The notes under the pieces were generated by a model. That model was not told where the DNA came from, made no database searches, and saw nothing but the letters and a program-made list of their open reading frames with translations. Position numbers and translations under genes: made by a program. Of a DNA stretch of 64,000 nucleotides, positions 10,864 through 24,191 are shown piece after piece; positions within the stretch are counted from its first letter, which is position 1; each line of letters opens with the position of its first letter. Origin of the DNA: Strongylocentrotus droebachiensis (lineage: Eukaryota > Echinodermata > Echinoidea > Camarodonta > Strongylocentrotidae); assembly GCA_035222895.1 (NCBI GenBank), contig JAVYIG010000603.1, positions 310,001 to 374,000 of the forward strand, in the 5' to 3' direction.

Positions 10864-13800
10864 TTTCCATCAAGTAGATAATCATTGTTTGAGAAAATTG
10901 AATTCACTGTAGGCCTATACAGAGATATGTGGCATACATCTTTAATACTGAAGTTTCATTAAAAGTGGAATATTAATAATAACAGTAATTGTTTTCAGTA
11001 ACTCTAGTATGTTCTAAAATTAGGATGGAAGTAATCGTTTCAGCGTCACAGTATACACAATTTCATTTGAACTTTATTCGTAGTTAACGTAAATGTTATA
11101 AATATTCAAAGCAATCATTCTAATGAGTAATTCACTTTATGATCAGTTATGTTTACATGTATGATTGAGCTATTAATGAACGCGTCTGAAATTACACCTG
11201 TAATTGTAAGTGTAAATTAATGAATCGTAGATGATGTTTCGCTTTCAGTAATGTCAATATTTTAAGTGTGTACGTAGACATTACTTGAGTAATGAGCATA
11301 CAACGACCAACCAAGCGTATAGTATACATTGACCGCAGTGGCATAGCACGGGCCTAGTCATTCTGGGGGGGGGGGGGGGCACAGGTCTTATGGGGATAAA
11401 TGAGGGAACCATCGAACCGATCGGGGTCTGAGGGGGTCGTATCATCTTCCATTCATATTTACCTTGCACAAATCTCTTTCTTTTCATCTGTTTTCAATAT
11501 TATTTTCTACCCCCTTTTGTCTATTGGAACATATCTCCTCCCCCCCCCCCCCCCCGAATCCCCCATAATGACGACATTGCTCCTAATTATTGATTCAAAG
11601 CGACTTTGTAGAAAATCACATTTTATTGTTACTATGATTTCATGTTAAAGTGAAAACAGATCTTGTAAACATCAGCAATTTCCTCCAAAAGATTTAGTAT
11701 AGAATGCATGATTCATGCTCTAAATATTGATGTAAAATTATCACCTTATTCATATACATTGATAGAGCAGTATGTGATTGAAAATCCCTTGAATTATACC
11801 TAAATATAGAAAGCGTTCATGCTTTCTCTTCATGCACACAATGTATTTCACATTCATTCTTACATCGATGACATCATCGGGAAGAGGGGAACTCCGGATA
11901 ATCTGTGTGCGGAGTTTGATGTTTGCCTTTCATGGTTGGGGGAAGATGTAAATTGCCTGCCAAGGAACAAAATTGCCTCTTTTTGTTCAAAACCATTAGA
12001 CACAAACATGACAGATTGCCGCAAAATAAATAGCCTAATTACGTACGCAGCTACCCTAGATCATTTACAATGATCAGATTTATGATGCTATAAATATTCA
12101 GTATTTCAAACACAAAGACAAAATCATTTTCAATTTGATTTCTTTTTCAAAAGCACAAGACCATGATATATTTGGATTTTTTCATTATTTTTTTTTGCAA
12201 TCACACTTCCTATAAAAAGGCATCATAACATTAAAGTTTTTTTCGGGGGGGGGGGGTCACTGGGTTGATAAATTTACATTTTCGTCATAACATTGTCGTT
12301 TTAGACATTTCCTTTTGGATTGCAAAGATATGTGGGACCTGAATCTCAAGGCGCTGCCAAATGTGCTTTTTTTTTCAAATACGTGTACCTATTTTAATTT
12401 GGCGATTGTTTGTCGGTTGAATGAAGTGGGGAAAACATTTGAGGAAGTTGCAAATTTGATGTGTGCAGCAGTTTCCGCCTCTTATCAAATCTAAACCATA
12501 AACAACACTTGTTATGAGCTATTGAAGTTGCCCGGCAATATCAATATAATACTTGGAATATGTTCAATTAGATTAATGCGTCAACTATTTCTCAAGCATT
12601 ATTCACCAATAATTATCCCACTTATTCTCAACATTCCAACTTGAGAATCTAAATGAGTTTGATAAAATATCATAATCTTACAGACATGGTAACAACAGTG
12701 ACAAAATAAAGCAAACATCAAGAATACTGAAACGCAAAAGCCAGAATTTTTATTTTTATTTACTGGCTCCCGTTCCGATGCTATTTTTAATATAGCCTGC
12801 ATTTGTGTTAATAGCATAAAAAATATACTGTGGTACATTTAATTATTTAACTTTTCCTCCATGGTTTAAAATCAAATAATTTAATAATAATTGATTAAAC
12901 GTTTTCGAGGGATATTTGTTTTACATTTATTTTATTCTTTATAAATTAAAAATATACACACAAAAATAATTTAAGACCGGCCGAAAGTACGGAACAGTAA
13001 GTCCCCAGACAAAGCCAGATGAATTTTATTTATGATATCGCCTTCATTACATACATGAAACTATTCAGTATAGATAACAGTTCGACAATTTGAATCATTA
13101 ATGCCTCCAATATAAAACGAAAGTTCTAAATTTACCGAGTTATTATCCTCCTTGAATTACAATTGACGTAACTTGGAATTCTTGTTTCGTTCATATTACA
13201 GGATGTGGGAACTTTGTGGAGCTCACATTTCACACACAGTTTTTTTTTCTTCAGAGTAATCATATATATTTATAGCATGTATGTAGGCAAGAAGGAAACA
13301 TGCTTGTAAACCAGAATGCATTCTTAATTTCCTAATCTTTATGTAAGGAAAATGTGCGAATCATCGCTCCTTCCTTTATACAAACATATTTTATCTGACT
13401 TATTTATCTATTTGGAGTTGTATTGTCACAGGGTAGCATTTTTGTTTACAATAAATTACAACACGACTTTCCACAATGGCTATGTTGGCCTAGATTAAGT
13501 ATATATCGTATATACGATCAAGATTAAAACTTATAGACAAATTAGTTGCTATAAAGCTTTATGGAGATGTACCATAAATGATTTTTGTTAATGGACGTTT
13601 ATCACAATTTGGAAGTAAATCACTTTCAAAACAATTGCATTTTAAGAATGAGTTAAAAGACTATTTCATATCCCAAAAAGGGACAAAATTCCTTTTAAAA
13701 TATATATATATACCTTGCTTTCAAAAAGATAACTTTAAACCCCGTTTTGATTTTACGATAAACTAAATACGGATATATGAGGTTACTCTTTTCTGAGTAA

Positions 13801-15429
13801 TGGATATTTCAGAAATTGATATTGGTACTAGATTAGGCCGACACACGAGTTGGTTTGATTAATAATCCATGGTAGAAGTTTTCAGTTTCACATAGTATTA
13901 TCAATTCATCCGGTGTACTGTATGAGTATGATAACCGCCAAAAACAGTTATACAAATGTTGTTAATTCTTTCTACAGTTTCCCTGTATAGAGGCCTTATC
14001 CTAACTCCTTCAAGATCTGAAAAATCCTTCATAAAATTACATCCAACTTAAAACGTAATATAAGAGTATTCACTTCAAAATTAGATGGTAATTTTTTGTC
14101 AATGCTATTTAGATAATATGACACTGTAACCTTTGCATTCAAACACATTCTGATTACCGATTTGGGCAAACGTCACATATTATCATTAAATATAGAATTC
14201 TTGATTATAGACAAAATCTTGGCCCCGATGGTTTTGTTTCTGTTTTGCCTCGGAGTATTTATAGGCACCTTGTGTGGAGATTATCTGTTGTTTTCTGTTA
14301 CAAACAATACAACACAAAACTATGGATATCCAACTTATTACTCTAAACCTTTATGAAGTTTAAAAGGTAAGCCTGATTCTAGACTCTTTGAACATGTCGA
14401 ACATTTAATTTGCCAGAGAATTATTGACGTATCTACACCGTTGACGGTCAAATGCTGGAAAAGAAGTACGTGTCGCATACACATACAATCCTTTTCCCCT
14501 TTCCACAGTGTTCTGTAAATAAATTTGTCAGGTTCGATCATTATTTCCACAGATAATATACAAATATTATATTAAATGATATCCATATGTAATGGCTAAA
14601 TAATGATCATGATCATCACGGCCCAAGACTTAGGGACAGAATAATACAAAAATGACAACATGCATATTTCAACACATGCCATAAAAAGAAATGCACAGTG
14701 AAATGTATATTCATTTCCATTGTTTTCACGGTGTCAAAGCTCTAAAATGTAACCATTTCTTTACTTATTTCTCGTATTTGAAATTCGTTTGATATATATG
14801 TATTTCCATTTCATGATAACATTTACAGCTGAAGGTAGTTGATTTCTTAATTTAGCAAAAAATATTTCAGGTCTTTCAACCATCATGGTAACGTTCATCA
14901 TTATTACAAGAGCAAAGTCCAAATAATCATCAGAATCAAATAAAATCATTTCCCCCGTATTATTAAATACCCAGTACTCAAACTTCGACCATAATTCACT
15001 CCAATAGTGGCAAAAGCATTTCAAAAAAGTTCTTCTTTGATTTGTTGTTGTTGGTTATATTCCTAATTTTATCAATACCAATAAAAGTTAAGGGTTAGTA
15101 ATTTGAATTCTATTTTAGGTTTCCTGATTGAATGTGTCACGATGGCTCGTTATAAAGATCGATGGTGAAACGCGATTGTAAATGTCAAACTGATATACAA
15201 ATTCTGATGAATACAATGAAAATAGGGAGTTCAAATTCGTCATAACTAACATATCTGTTTGTTGGTGTTGCTCTCGAAGACGCCATGGGAAAACGATCAA
15301 ACGATGTATACGCATGACTCTCGTTTTTGTTTTTGGTCATATATTTACTAGGAAGCTCGTGTGAACTAAAGGGTCATTGATCTCGGATTATCCCATTTGG
15401 CCTTATATTGACTTTAATATGACTATAAT

Positions 15430-15601
15430 ATGTAGTCTGATTCTCTATCCCTTTGTCTTTCTTTCTCTCCATGTCTCTATAATTTTCTCGCTCGCTCTCC
15501 ACAACCCTCTCCATCTCTCTCCGTCTTTCTTTCTCTCTCTATTTATATAATTTTCTCGCTCGCTCTCCATTTTTCTCCCTCTCTATCTATCCGTCTTTTT
15601 G

Positions 15602-15647
<46 letters not shown>

Positions 15648-15820
15648 ATGTTCACACTACTTCGCTTACCCCCCCCCCCTCCTTTTATATAATTGTGATC
15701 TTCGGTGGGCAATATCGAAACATTAGACCATCATTACCCCTTCTAACTCCTCTTTGTTTCCACGCTGACTGGCCATCTTTATTATTATTAATTTATGTTT
15801 TTCTCTCTTTCATCCTATTA

Positions 15821-15855
<35 letters not shown>

Positions 15856-15866
15856 TCTCTCTCTCA
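15430..15866 (+). repeat. CT-rich microsatellite cluster
   Basis: Pyrimidine-rich DNA with two clean (CT)n arrays (15602-15648 and 15822-15866), a poly-C run near 15668-15678 and a duplicated 'aattttctcgctcgctctcca' word at about 15481 and 15549. No coding signal was seen. Confidence 0.8.
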
Positions 15867-16325
15867 CGTGCAAATCTCATTAATCAAACATTTACACCGT
15901 TACACAAAACCAATTTCCAAAACAATATTTTTTCTAAAAATGACAATGTGGTTAATCGCACCGGTAATCGCACCTAACATCAAGTGTAGGTGTAAAACAA
16001 AATATAATAGGTGTCAAACAGAGCGGATCTGGCATGCATGTTAATTATTTGTGTTGTATTATTTCTCTGTTTCTCTTCTCTACAAGACGCCACCGTACTA
16101 CTACGAAGACACACACAAACATTCCTCACACACACGAATGGATACTGTTATAACTCCATAAGGTTTGACTGTGACCGCGAACCGAGTCAAAATATCATAT
16201 TAAGCATCGTTAAATGCAATTATAGCCGTCTGCATTCTACGCTATCCATTGTGCGACGGTATAGCAGCGAATAGGGCGAGCATCTCTATCTAGGAAGAGA
16301 GAAAGAAAGAAACACTGGAAGTGTG

Positions 16326-16333
16326 TTACGTCA
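16326..16333 (+). promoter_or_regulatory. CRE-like site upstream of alternative first exon
   Basis: TTACGTCA, one base from the CREB/ATF palindrome TGACGTCA, lies 53 bp before the ATG of exon B'. No clear TATA box was seen upstream. The site could belong to the promoter or 5' UTR of the short isoform; function is inferred from the motif alone. Confidence 0.3.
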
Positions 16334-16385
16334 TCACTGGCATCATCCCCATCTTTCTTTGTAATCGCAAGCAAGCTTCTGCAAC

Positions 16386-16770
16386 ATGACAAGAACAGAC
16401 ATAGCATACCAAGCCGTAAGCAAAGGCGGAGAGGACAGCGGTGGAAGCGCTGGAGAGAACTCTGAAGACAGAGACGAGCTTCCGCAGCATAACGAGAATA
16501 ACCATCATCATAAGGAGAAACAAGAGGTGCAGCAGCGACCGAAGAGGAAAGAGAAGCGGTGTTTGGACACGGATGACGTAATCGTGGAAGAGGTGGATGA
16601 GCTGGACGATGAGTTCGAACCGAACAACAACGATCCACCATCGCCCACGTCGTCAAGAGGAAGAGGGAGTGTGTTTCGAAGGACCATGTCGTTTTTAGTC
16701 ACACTGCCGCGGAAGCTGTATAGCTACGTACGAGGGGTCTTCTACACGCCACAGCAACGGTGGTCCCGGG
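16386..16770 (+). CDS. Alternative first coding exon B' (short isoform N terminus)
   Basis: The ATG at 16386 has A at -3, with an in-frame stop at 16362-16364. The frame stays open for 128 codons plus one base to the strong donor 'cccggg|gtaagt'. It begins MTRTDIAYQAVSKGG, continues Gly/Ser/Glu-rich, has a basic PKRKEKR stretch, then an acidic run (VEEVDELDDEFEP) and a hydrophobic-aromatic end with FLVTLPRKLYSYVRGVFY and QQRWSR. Exon end phase 1 equals that of exon C, and joining to exon D gives Val at the junction. It is therefore best read as an alternative promoter and first exon, giving 259 residues in total. An internal-exon reading via a weak AG at 16397-16398 also fits phase but lacks a good pyrimidine tract. 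The family is unknown; GC content is high compared with the flanks. Confidence 0.75.
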
Positions 16771-17956
16771 GTAAGTTATTATGGACACAGTCCCAAGAGT
16801 GGTCCAAGAATAATGTAGCTTCTGTTTAAGAAAACTGTTCGTGTGTTACGTGAATAACATACAAACAGTTGTACATTATTTATACTTAAAGTTAAGTACG
16901 TCTATCGGGGCGACGCAAGGAAAACTTAAGTGGCCACTGTTGCCAGGTGGCCTTTACAAAGAGGTAGCCTTCTAGATTGTCGATTTGACTGCATTCAGAT
17001 GTGTACGGTTAAAGTAAGGGTTCATAATACATGTAATATATGGATTTTGTGTAAGCATGCATGCAAAGCTAAACAATATAATTCACAGTACTTGCATTTG
17101 TTTTATTCATACCATCATCGTCTTATTGTCCCATCAAGTGTAAGATGAACGAGAAATGAGAGAGATAATAAAGGGGAGTGAGTAGGAGAGGGTGCATGAA
17201 GGCAAACTATGGCGGCGATTATAGACGGCTTCTAACAAGGAATTTGTGACAGATGTTGACAATCATTTTGATAAGAAATTACGAGTGCATACTCAAGAAA
17301 GTGCTACGGACTTGGGTGCTATATATAGACGTTTGTTACACCTAACATCCTAATAATGACGATGGAATAAGTGCGAGCGAGGCATAGAATGAGTGAGCTA
17401 GTTGCCATAGCAACGGGATGGCAACCAGGGATGCACTGCGTGATGCTGTATAGGCCTAGATGTGCTTCCATTGTAATAGCTTTATTTGTTATGTGCTTGC
17501 ATGCCTACGCTTGATTGGCTACAACGCGAATGTATTATGATGTATGTACATGGACATTTTTATCATGAAAGAAGGAATAGAGGATGGCCACGATGAAGGT
17601 AGGATGGATCTCGGGATAAGTAGAGAGAGAGAGAGAGAGAGAAAGAAAGAAAGAGAGAGGGAAGAGAGAGAGAGAGGGAGTGGTTGAAAAGTGATGCGGG
17701 TTACTTGGGTTAGCAATCTATTTAGATGTATTGTTGATTGGTAGCCACATAATGATAGACATAGCGTTAAGTTACACTATTAGATATCGACAGAAATAAT
17801 ATTAACTTGTCCAGATAATAGGTAAAGAGAAAGAGAAAGTGGATTGGCGACCACTGCGTGGGGTTTCATCAATGCCCTACCCCATCAGCTTTAAATAGAG
17901 CTGCTCATTTCTCGCTGTGGAGGTGGCAAGAGCAATGTCACCTTCTGTTGCCACCA

Positions 17957-18090
17957 GGGCAGCGTCTCACGAAACCGTCATAAGTACAAGTTCAGCGACA
18001 TCCAATTGAAATGCTTGAATTAAGTTTAACACGCGTTTCAATGGGATGTTGGTGAACTTGTACTTATGACGGTTTCGTGGGACGCTACCC
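17957..18090. mobile_element. Hairpin MITE with GGGNAGCGTC ends
   Basis: The left arm begins 'gggcagcgtctcacgaaacc' and the right arm ends 'ggtttcgtgggacgctaccc'. The arms match over about 37 bp (two mismatches) and partial pairing extends further inward, leaving a small loop, so almost the whole 134 bp folds back. It is non-coding. Target duplication is unclear. Confidence 0.7.
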
Positions 18091-18614
18091 AGCTTCTTCT
18101 TCTGGAGCACAATTAAATGGATGACTGCACGTTGCTCAACAACAACCATTCACAAAATCAATTTTCTAAAAAGTCCAATAAATCTTGTCACCTGTAATGG
18201 GAAAGGTGAAATATTCATAAGACATAATAATGTCCTTCTAAGTCGGGTTATGAACTTACTGAACGCCCTTTGTAACTATCTAGATCTACATGACCTATGA
18301 CCTATGACCTATGACCTGTATGTAAAGACAGATAGAAGGACGGAGAGAGGTAACAGGCAAGCTTGTAAAAGAGACCATTTAGCCATATAATTATGCAAAT
18401 GGATGCATATATTTTTACAATAAGAAAGAAAAGATACCGTGAGTGGATGTGAGAAAAGGAAGGTGGAGAGAGGGAGAGAAAGAGAGGGGATGAGAAGGAG
18501 AGGTGGTGGAGCGGTGGATGGAGAGAAGAGAAAGAGAAAGAGAGAGGGAGGTGAGAGGGAGAAGGGGGTGGAGAGGGATGAAGTGAAGGAGAGGGGCGGT
18601 AATCTTTAGCGATA

Positions 18615-18726
18615 TGAACTTTTAGATTTGCGTGGACTGATACGTGTGACGTCCATTCAAGGCAGTGCATTAAAAGGACGTCGATCGTAGCAATCCCCAT
18701 TGCCTTCGTGCGAATCTAAAAGTCCC
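18615..18726. mobile_element. TA-flanked 112-bp MITE, family M2, copy 1
   Basis: It is nearly identical over its full 112 bp to 47310-47421. The right end is 'aaatctaaaagtccc'-like; the left end has drifted to 'tgaacttttagatttg'. TA sits on both sides. The interior has the inverted words 'gacgtcc' and 'ggacgtc' around 'attcaaggcagtgcattaaaa'. It is non-coding. Confidence 0.8.
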
Positions 18727-19127
18727 TAATGAGGTATGGAGAGAACATTTTAAAAGACGTCAACAATTCTCTCCTTATACGCGTTCAATGAAGCATGGAG
18801 GAGATTACGTAACTCAATCGCAAGTGATCTAATGAAGATGTTAACCCAGAATCTGTACCTAATGAGAATAAGCGGCTGTACAAAGCCTAAACATCGATTA
18901 TACCGTGTCACGTGATAGAGGCTATACAAATACAACGACACCTAGTCGATTGGGGAAGGAGAGCGATGGAGAGAAGGGGCGAGAAGGAGAGATAGATCAA
19001 CATACAAAGAAGGAGGAAATACAAGGATGCATATATTTTGAGAAAGAGAAAAAAGGGAAAATTCAAAAAAGAGGGAACAGAGTAAGCTGAAACGTACTCA
19101 GCACCCTATTAGAGAGAGGGAAGGGGT

Positions 19128-19170
<43 letters not shown>

Positions 19171-19239
19171 GAGGTTAAGCTAGCCATGTAGATAAATGAA
19201 AAAGATGGGAGAGAGAGAGAAAGAGATATGAGAGAAAAT

Positions 19240-19460
19240 GATAAAGCGCATGAAGTGGGATATTTTGATAGACTGGCATATCAACATATTCAAATTGTAT
19301 GCATACTGTATAAAGAAAGGTTGTTCTTGACAACCCGAAAGCTTGCCCGAGGCCTGCCCGACATAGCAACATGAAATGTATGCTATGCAGAGTGGATTCC
19401 AAGTATTGTACTTCATCCATGAATAACTGGTTAATGAAATACCTCGTTACTAGCTCCCAA
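19240..19460 (-). repeat. Dispersed repeat R2, inverted copy
   Basis: Read on the minus strand it matches 45410-45620 and part of 40440-40560: 'acaatacttggaatcc', 'gggcaagctttc', 'ttgtcaagaac', then 'agtatgcata.aatttgaatat'. There is no terminal structure or coding frame. It is an old interspersed repeat. Confidence 0.65.
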
Positions 19461-19919
19461 GGAAAGAAACACCCATACATTTGATTGTATGTTAGTAAAC
19501 AGGTCTAGTAGTTTGTGATTTGAACTTCTACATATATCATCATGCATTTAGTTCAATAGGCTATTTTCGTAATGTAATTTCATAAAAGGCCCATTCAATT
19601 CGATTCGATTCAATGTTATTTATTTATCATCCGAAAATGAAAAAGAAACCACATATAAACAGTCATAAATACATAAACTTATCATTCGTGTGAGTAATGC
19701 ATCGTCACCTGGACAGATTTTTGATAGAGGCGAGAAGGAAGACAATGTTTCATGTCTGGTGCTGTTGGATACTTGAGTGATGAGTAATACTTACCACGAG
19801 AGACCAATGAGGACGGTGTCTAGTTATCATGCTGTGAGGGGAGGGGCCATGGTGTTCGATGTTTGAATTCCATTATCGAAGCATAGTGCAACAGTGAATG
19901 ATGTTTTGATATGCTAAAA

Positions 19920-20215
19920 AGTAGTAGTAGTATTAGTAATGAAGACGTATTAGTATAATTAGTAGAAGTAGTGGTAGTAGAAGTAGCAGTAGTAGTGGTA
20001 GTAGTAACGTAGTGATGTTGATTTTGGTGGTTGTAGTAGTATAGTATCAGCAGTAGTAGTATTAGTAGTAGTAGTAGAGCAGCAGTATTAGTTGAAGTAG
20101 TAGTGGTGTTTGTATTAGTAGTGGTATAGCAGCAGCATTAGTAGTAGTAGCAGAATAAGTAGTAGTAGAAGTAGTAGTAGTTGTGGTAGCAGTAATATAA
20201 GTAATAATAATTACG
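19920..20215 (+). repeat. (TAG)n trinucleotide repeat
   Basis: About 300 bp of interrupted TAG/AGT/GTA triplets with GTGG and GCAG variants. Open frames through it are low-complexity artefacts. A separate 12-bp unit (CTCCTCTGCTTC) repeats about three times at 20438-20472. Confidence 0.85.
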
Positions 20216-21099
20216 GTATATACTAATAGCCATGGTAGCGCTTGTACTGGTGGCGATGTCATTTGGATAGTAATACATGTGATAGTAGTTGTTGCTGACA
20301 TTGTCATCTCAGAATAATCTTAATAACCTTGATGGCAGATAGCATTTAGCCCAGCAAACTTCAAAGATAAATAGATAGGTCTGTAAAAAATGACTCAGGT
20401 TTGTCTGTGACCCCTCCCCCCCCCCCCTACCCCAGTTCTCCTCTGCTTCTCCTCTGCTTCTCCTCTGCTTCTTCTCAATAATGACCGAAAGCTCGATAGG
20501 GAACCATCGTCAAAGTCTATTCGTTACCTGGCAACGGCATGCTTTTGGAAATCAATACATGATGATGGTTTATTTGGAATTTTGATTCAAGCGGAATGCC
20601 CACACGGTTAGCAATGTTCAACTCTCCCTATTTCACCAGAACTATATTAAGCGTGTGTTTTTTTAATTGTTGACACATTTTAATTAAATTTTTTTTTAAA
20701 TAAAAATGTATGTGATTTTCAAGTAAATGTACAGCTCGCAACGTTACAAGATCGAGTACGCGATCCTTATTTACAAGGTAAAAACCGAAACTTCTTTGCA
20801 AATGGTTACTCCCCGGAAGCCTTACCCTGTCTGCATACCTACCATATTCACGAAGTATGTAAATGTGATTGACATCAAGAAACAACCTTAAAGATAAAAG
20901 ATAACTTTTTTTTTTATAGAAATGATTCAATATACAGAGCGATTTTACTTTCTTTGTAACTTTTGGAACTGTGAATTATTTAAAGACGAACAAAGGAAAA
21001 GAGAATAATTCATGGTCGTTGTAACTCGTCCCTTCGGTGGTGAAAGGAGAAATGATGATTTTGACTACTGCTATACCACAACCACATTACTACTATTGA

Positions 21100-21156
21100 T
21101 GCTACCACTAGTGCATTACTACTAATTCTACATCATTACTACATTACTACTGCTGT

Positions 21157-21198
<42 letters not shown>

Positions 21199-21305
21199 AC
21201 TACTACTACTACTACTTCTGCTGCTACTACTACTACTACTACTGCTTCTACTGCTACTACTACTACTACTTCTGCTATATACTACTGCTACTACTACTAC
21301 TAATA
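21100..21305 (+). repeat. (ACT)n trinucleotide repeat
   Basis: About 200 bp of ACT triplets with GCT and TCT variants, passing into AAT triplets at the right end. Confidence 0.9.
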
Positions 21306-21342
21306 ATAATAATAATGTCAACAATAGTGATGATAATAATAG

Positions 21343-21450
21343 TAATAATAATAATTATGATAATCATAATCATAATCTTTATGATAATCATAATCATAAT
21401 CTTTATGATAATCATAATCATAATCTTTATGATAATCATAATCTTTATAA
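21343..21450 (+). repeat. 24-bp tandem repeat
   Basis: The unit is ATGATAATCATAATC followed by ATAATCTTT. It repeats about four times with little change, the last copy being shortened. All units are contiguous, with no spacers. Confidence 0.85.
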
Positions 21451-21565
21451 TAATGAGAATAATAAGATGAAGCATGATTATGATAATAGCAACTGCACTA
21501 ATTGTAGTAATTACAACAGCAACAACAATTAAAACTAGAAATTTAATTCGTCACGAAGACGAATA

Positions 21566-24191
21566 AGGTGGTCTGTCTTCAAGTCTTATAATAGATTATA
21601 ATATTTACTATATTGAAAAAGGGACAAGTTATATAGACATGTACACAATGATGATTATGATGCTGATGATCTTTATAGTAATGATTATGATGATCATGAT
21701 CATGATGATGTTGATGAGGATGATTATCATCATTATGATAATGATGATGATCATGATCATGCGCGTGATTCTGACATCTTATCGAAAAAATGAGGGGTGA
21801 TTTAGATAACATATAGTCTCAGCGACAACATACTAAAATTTGGGAGAAAACTGTTGAATAACAACCGAGATACTGGTCAAAACACATTGTCATGCAGATT
21901 CATGTTTAGAAAAGAGTGACCTCCCATAGACATAACACGCAAAAATGACAAATTATGCATTGTCGCCTTTAATCAAATATTCAACTATGATGACGTCATC
22001 TAAATGAAAAATAATTGCATATTTTTGATAGAAAATTATCTCAGCTACAACATATCAAAATCTGGGAGAAGATCGATCACCGATAAGTGAGATAATCTCA
22101 AATAAACAAAGACAAAAATGACGTCATCAAGAAAATACATTTGTTTGAGTTTAGATGCCAATATGATGACTTTATTTCACTTTGTACGAGTCAGGGTGGT
22201 ATGAAATCATATCTCCAACTCATGCTTTCTCCAACCATGATATAAAAATTGGGGGTCAATGGACTATCTGAAGAGCTATTTCGATTTTTAAAATGGCATG
22301 TTTTTGATCAAATTTGCATTATATTGCCCATAGCAGTACGCGCGGATTTTGAACTTTGACGCACGCTCACGGCCTTATGAAATATGAAGAGTGACTGAAA
22401 TTAATGTAAATTGTCAATTACGTTAAGAGGAATCCAAATCATGTAAACATTTTGAATTTGACCTTTTCCGCGCGCTGTGAGCGCGCACAACGCGCGCGTT
22501 GACAAGTACGGACGGAAAATTTTGAAATGCTTAAAATGACCTGATTCGTACTCTCCTTGAGTAGTTAAGTGATTTTGAGCTTTTTAAAATTTTGACGCGC
22601 ACGTACGCGCGCGTCATGACCTTTATGTGACCTTTGATGACATGACCTGTTGACCCTTGACCTAAAGTATATGTGATATGAATATGAATGACCATTGCTG
22701 ATGCATCATGAAGATATGATGGATAATGTGATTTCACAAAATGGCGCCTGGATGACGTCACGATAACTTGATGACCTTGAAAATGTTCTAGACACGTGTC
22801 ATGACAATGACCTATGACTGTGCTAAAATTGAATCAAATTGACTAAACCAAACTTGAAGTTATCCTGTCCACAAAAAACGGGAAGAAATAAAAATAAAGA
22901 ATAATAATAATAATAACTAGACATATAATACTTGTTTGGAACAAGTATAGGTGGGCTGGTCAACTAAAATTTGAGACAAATAGAGCAAAAATAAGCGACA
23001 TACTGCTTACAAATTCTTAAAAAACAATATCATGTAGATTCATAAAGTGAACTAAATTCACCTCCTATAGGCATAACACGCAAATTATGAAGTTTTTGAC
23101 ATGAGGCCTTTAATCAAAATTTTCACTATGATGACGTCATCAAAATGAAAAATGGTTATTACTGCGCTTGTAGAGAATTGTCTTAACTACAACATATCAA
23201 AATTTTGAAGAAAATTGATCAATATTTACAGAGATACAATCAATTTTACATAAATATGCTGACGTCATAATATGCAAATTCGTATTTTGAGTTCCAAGGC
23301 CATTGTGATGATGTCACGATACACTTAATGGCCAAATGAGACATGGAATCATATTTCCGACTCATACTCTATCTAAATATGAAAAAAAATTGAGGATCCC
23401 GGTGCATTCCAAAGGGCTATAACGGATTTTGTATAGGCATGTTTTTGCCCATATATGCTATGTATTAAACGAGCTCGCGCGCACTGACATTTATCTTGAA
23501 TTTACGCTCATCTTGTTAATAATGGTCATAAAGAGATAAACATGGTATCAAATTCCTTGAAGAAATATGAGAAATATCATGAAAGAAAAAAAAATGGCGA
23601 TTCTATGTTTTGTAATGGTGTTACGCGCGAAAACGCGCGCGCATGCTCGTACGCGCGATTTTTTATAAAATGCTTAAAATGACCTGAAACGTATGCAAAA
23701 TAAATTTGAGACGATTTTGAGCATTTAAAAATTTTGCGCGCGCACTGACGCGCGGACGTACGCGCACGCGCGCGTTTTTTGACCCGAGATTGACCGGACT
23801 GATATTGACCTTGATCATAATAAATATGAATGAGAAATACCTTTTGGTTATGAAGATATGATCATGAGTTCATTTTCAGAAAATTTCACAAAATGGCGCC
23901 TAGATGACGTCATCAGTCAAGTTCAAGGTTGAACACCTTACTGCATTATGTCCATATGCCTATACATATGTGTGCTAAATTTAAAAGCATTTGATTGAAC
24001 CATTACAAAGTTATCATGCTAACAAAAAAGTGGGTCAAAATAAGAAAAATAAATAATAAATAATAATAAATAATAATAAAGGCAATTTTAACAAAAATAT
24101 AAGGTGGTCTGTATTAGATACAGCCCACCTGATAATAATAAAGAAAATTCTGACGAAATCAATAGGTGGTCTGTCGTTGACAGACCACCTA
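21566..24191 (+). mobile_element. Two diverged copies of a CRE- and CGCG-rich repeat family (R3)
   Basis: Two units of about 1.1 kb (about 21790-22870 and 22935-24130) share ordered blocks: 'ataacacgcaaa', 'cctttaatcaaa', 'ctatgatgacgtcatc', 'acaacatatcaaaat', a CpG-rich 'acgcgcgcg' core, 'ttttgagc.ttt.aaa.tttgacgcgc' and 'tttcacaaaatggcgcct.g'. The array starts with 'aaggtggtctgtc' (21566) and ends with 'gacagaccacct' (24178-24189). Short hairpins of the same word lie at 24107-24131 and 24163-24191. It includes a (GAT)n stretch at 21650-21770. A third, inverted fragment is at 29729-29935. No coding capacity was seen; the class is unknown. Confidence 0.65.

Larger units (their letters stand above)
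5726..16385 (+). other. Long intron C-D, first part (10.7 kb)
   Basis: This is AT-rich DNA with repeats and no exon I can support on the + strand. It holds a (GT)n at 6294-6312, poly-C plus three CTGCCTCCC units at 7402-7443, a TA-flanked MITE, a GA array at 8709-8960, a TTAA element, poly-C/CT at 10157-10261, a possible minus-strand exon at 10655-10863, poly-G or poly-C runs at 11365-11379, 11540-11555 and 12245-12256, and CT arrays at 15602-15648 and 15822-15866. From about 12260 to 15420 I see only unique-looking AT-rich sequence. Confidence 0.6.
16771..19900 (+). other. Intron B'-D, proximal part
   Basis: Non-coding. It contains GA arrays (17618-17680, 18461-18595, 19110-19174), two hairpin MITEs, three tandem 'cctatgacctatga' style repeats near 18291-18316, an inverted copy of repeat R2 at 19240-19460 and a left end of MITE family M1 at 19556-19600. 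No exon was seen. Confidence 0.6.

Noticed and set aside
11819-12073. 84-residue frame containing Y-I-D-D-I, reminiscent of a reverse transcriptase box
   Set aside because: None of the neighbouring reverse transcriptase motifs is present, so the match is probably chance. A profile search would settle it.
16237-16702. Minus-strand frames opposite exon B'
   Set aside because: They are shadows of the + strand coding exon, which has start context, upstream stop and donor.
21343-21450. Regular 24-bp repeats considered as a CRISPR-like array
   Set aside because: There are no spacers between units and the host is an animal; it is a plain tandem repeat.
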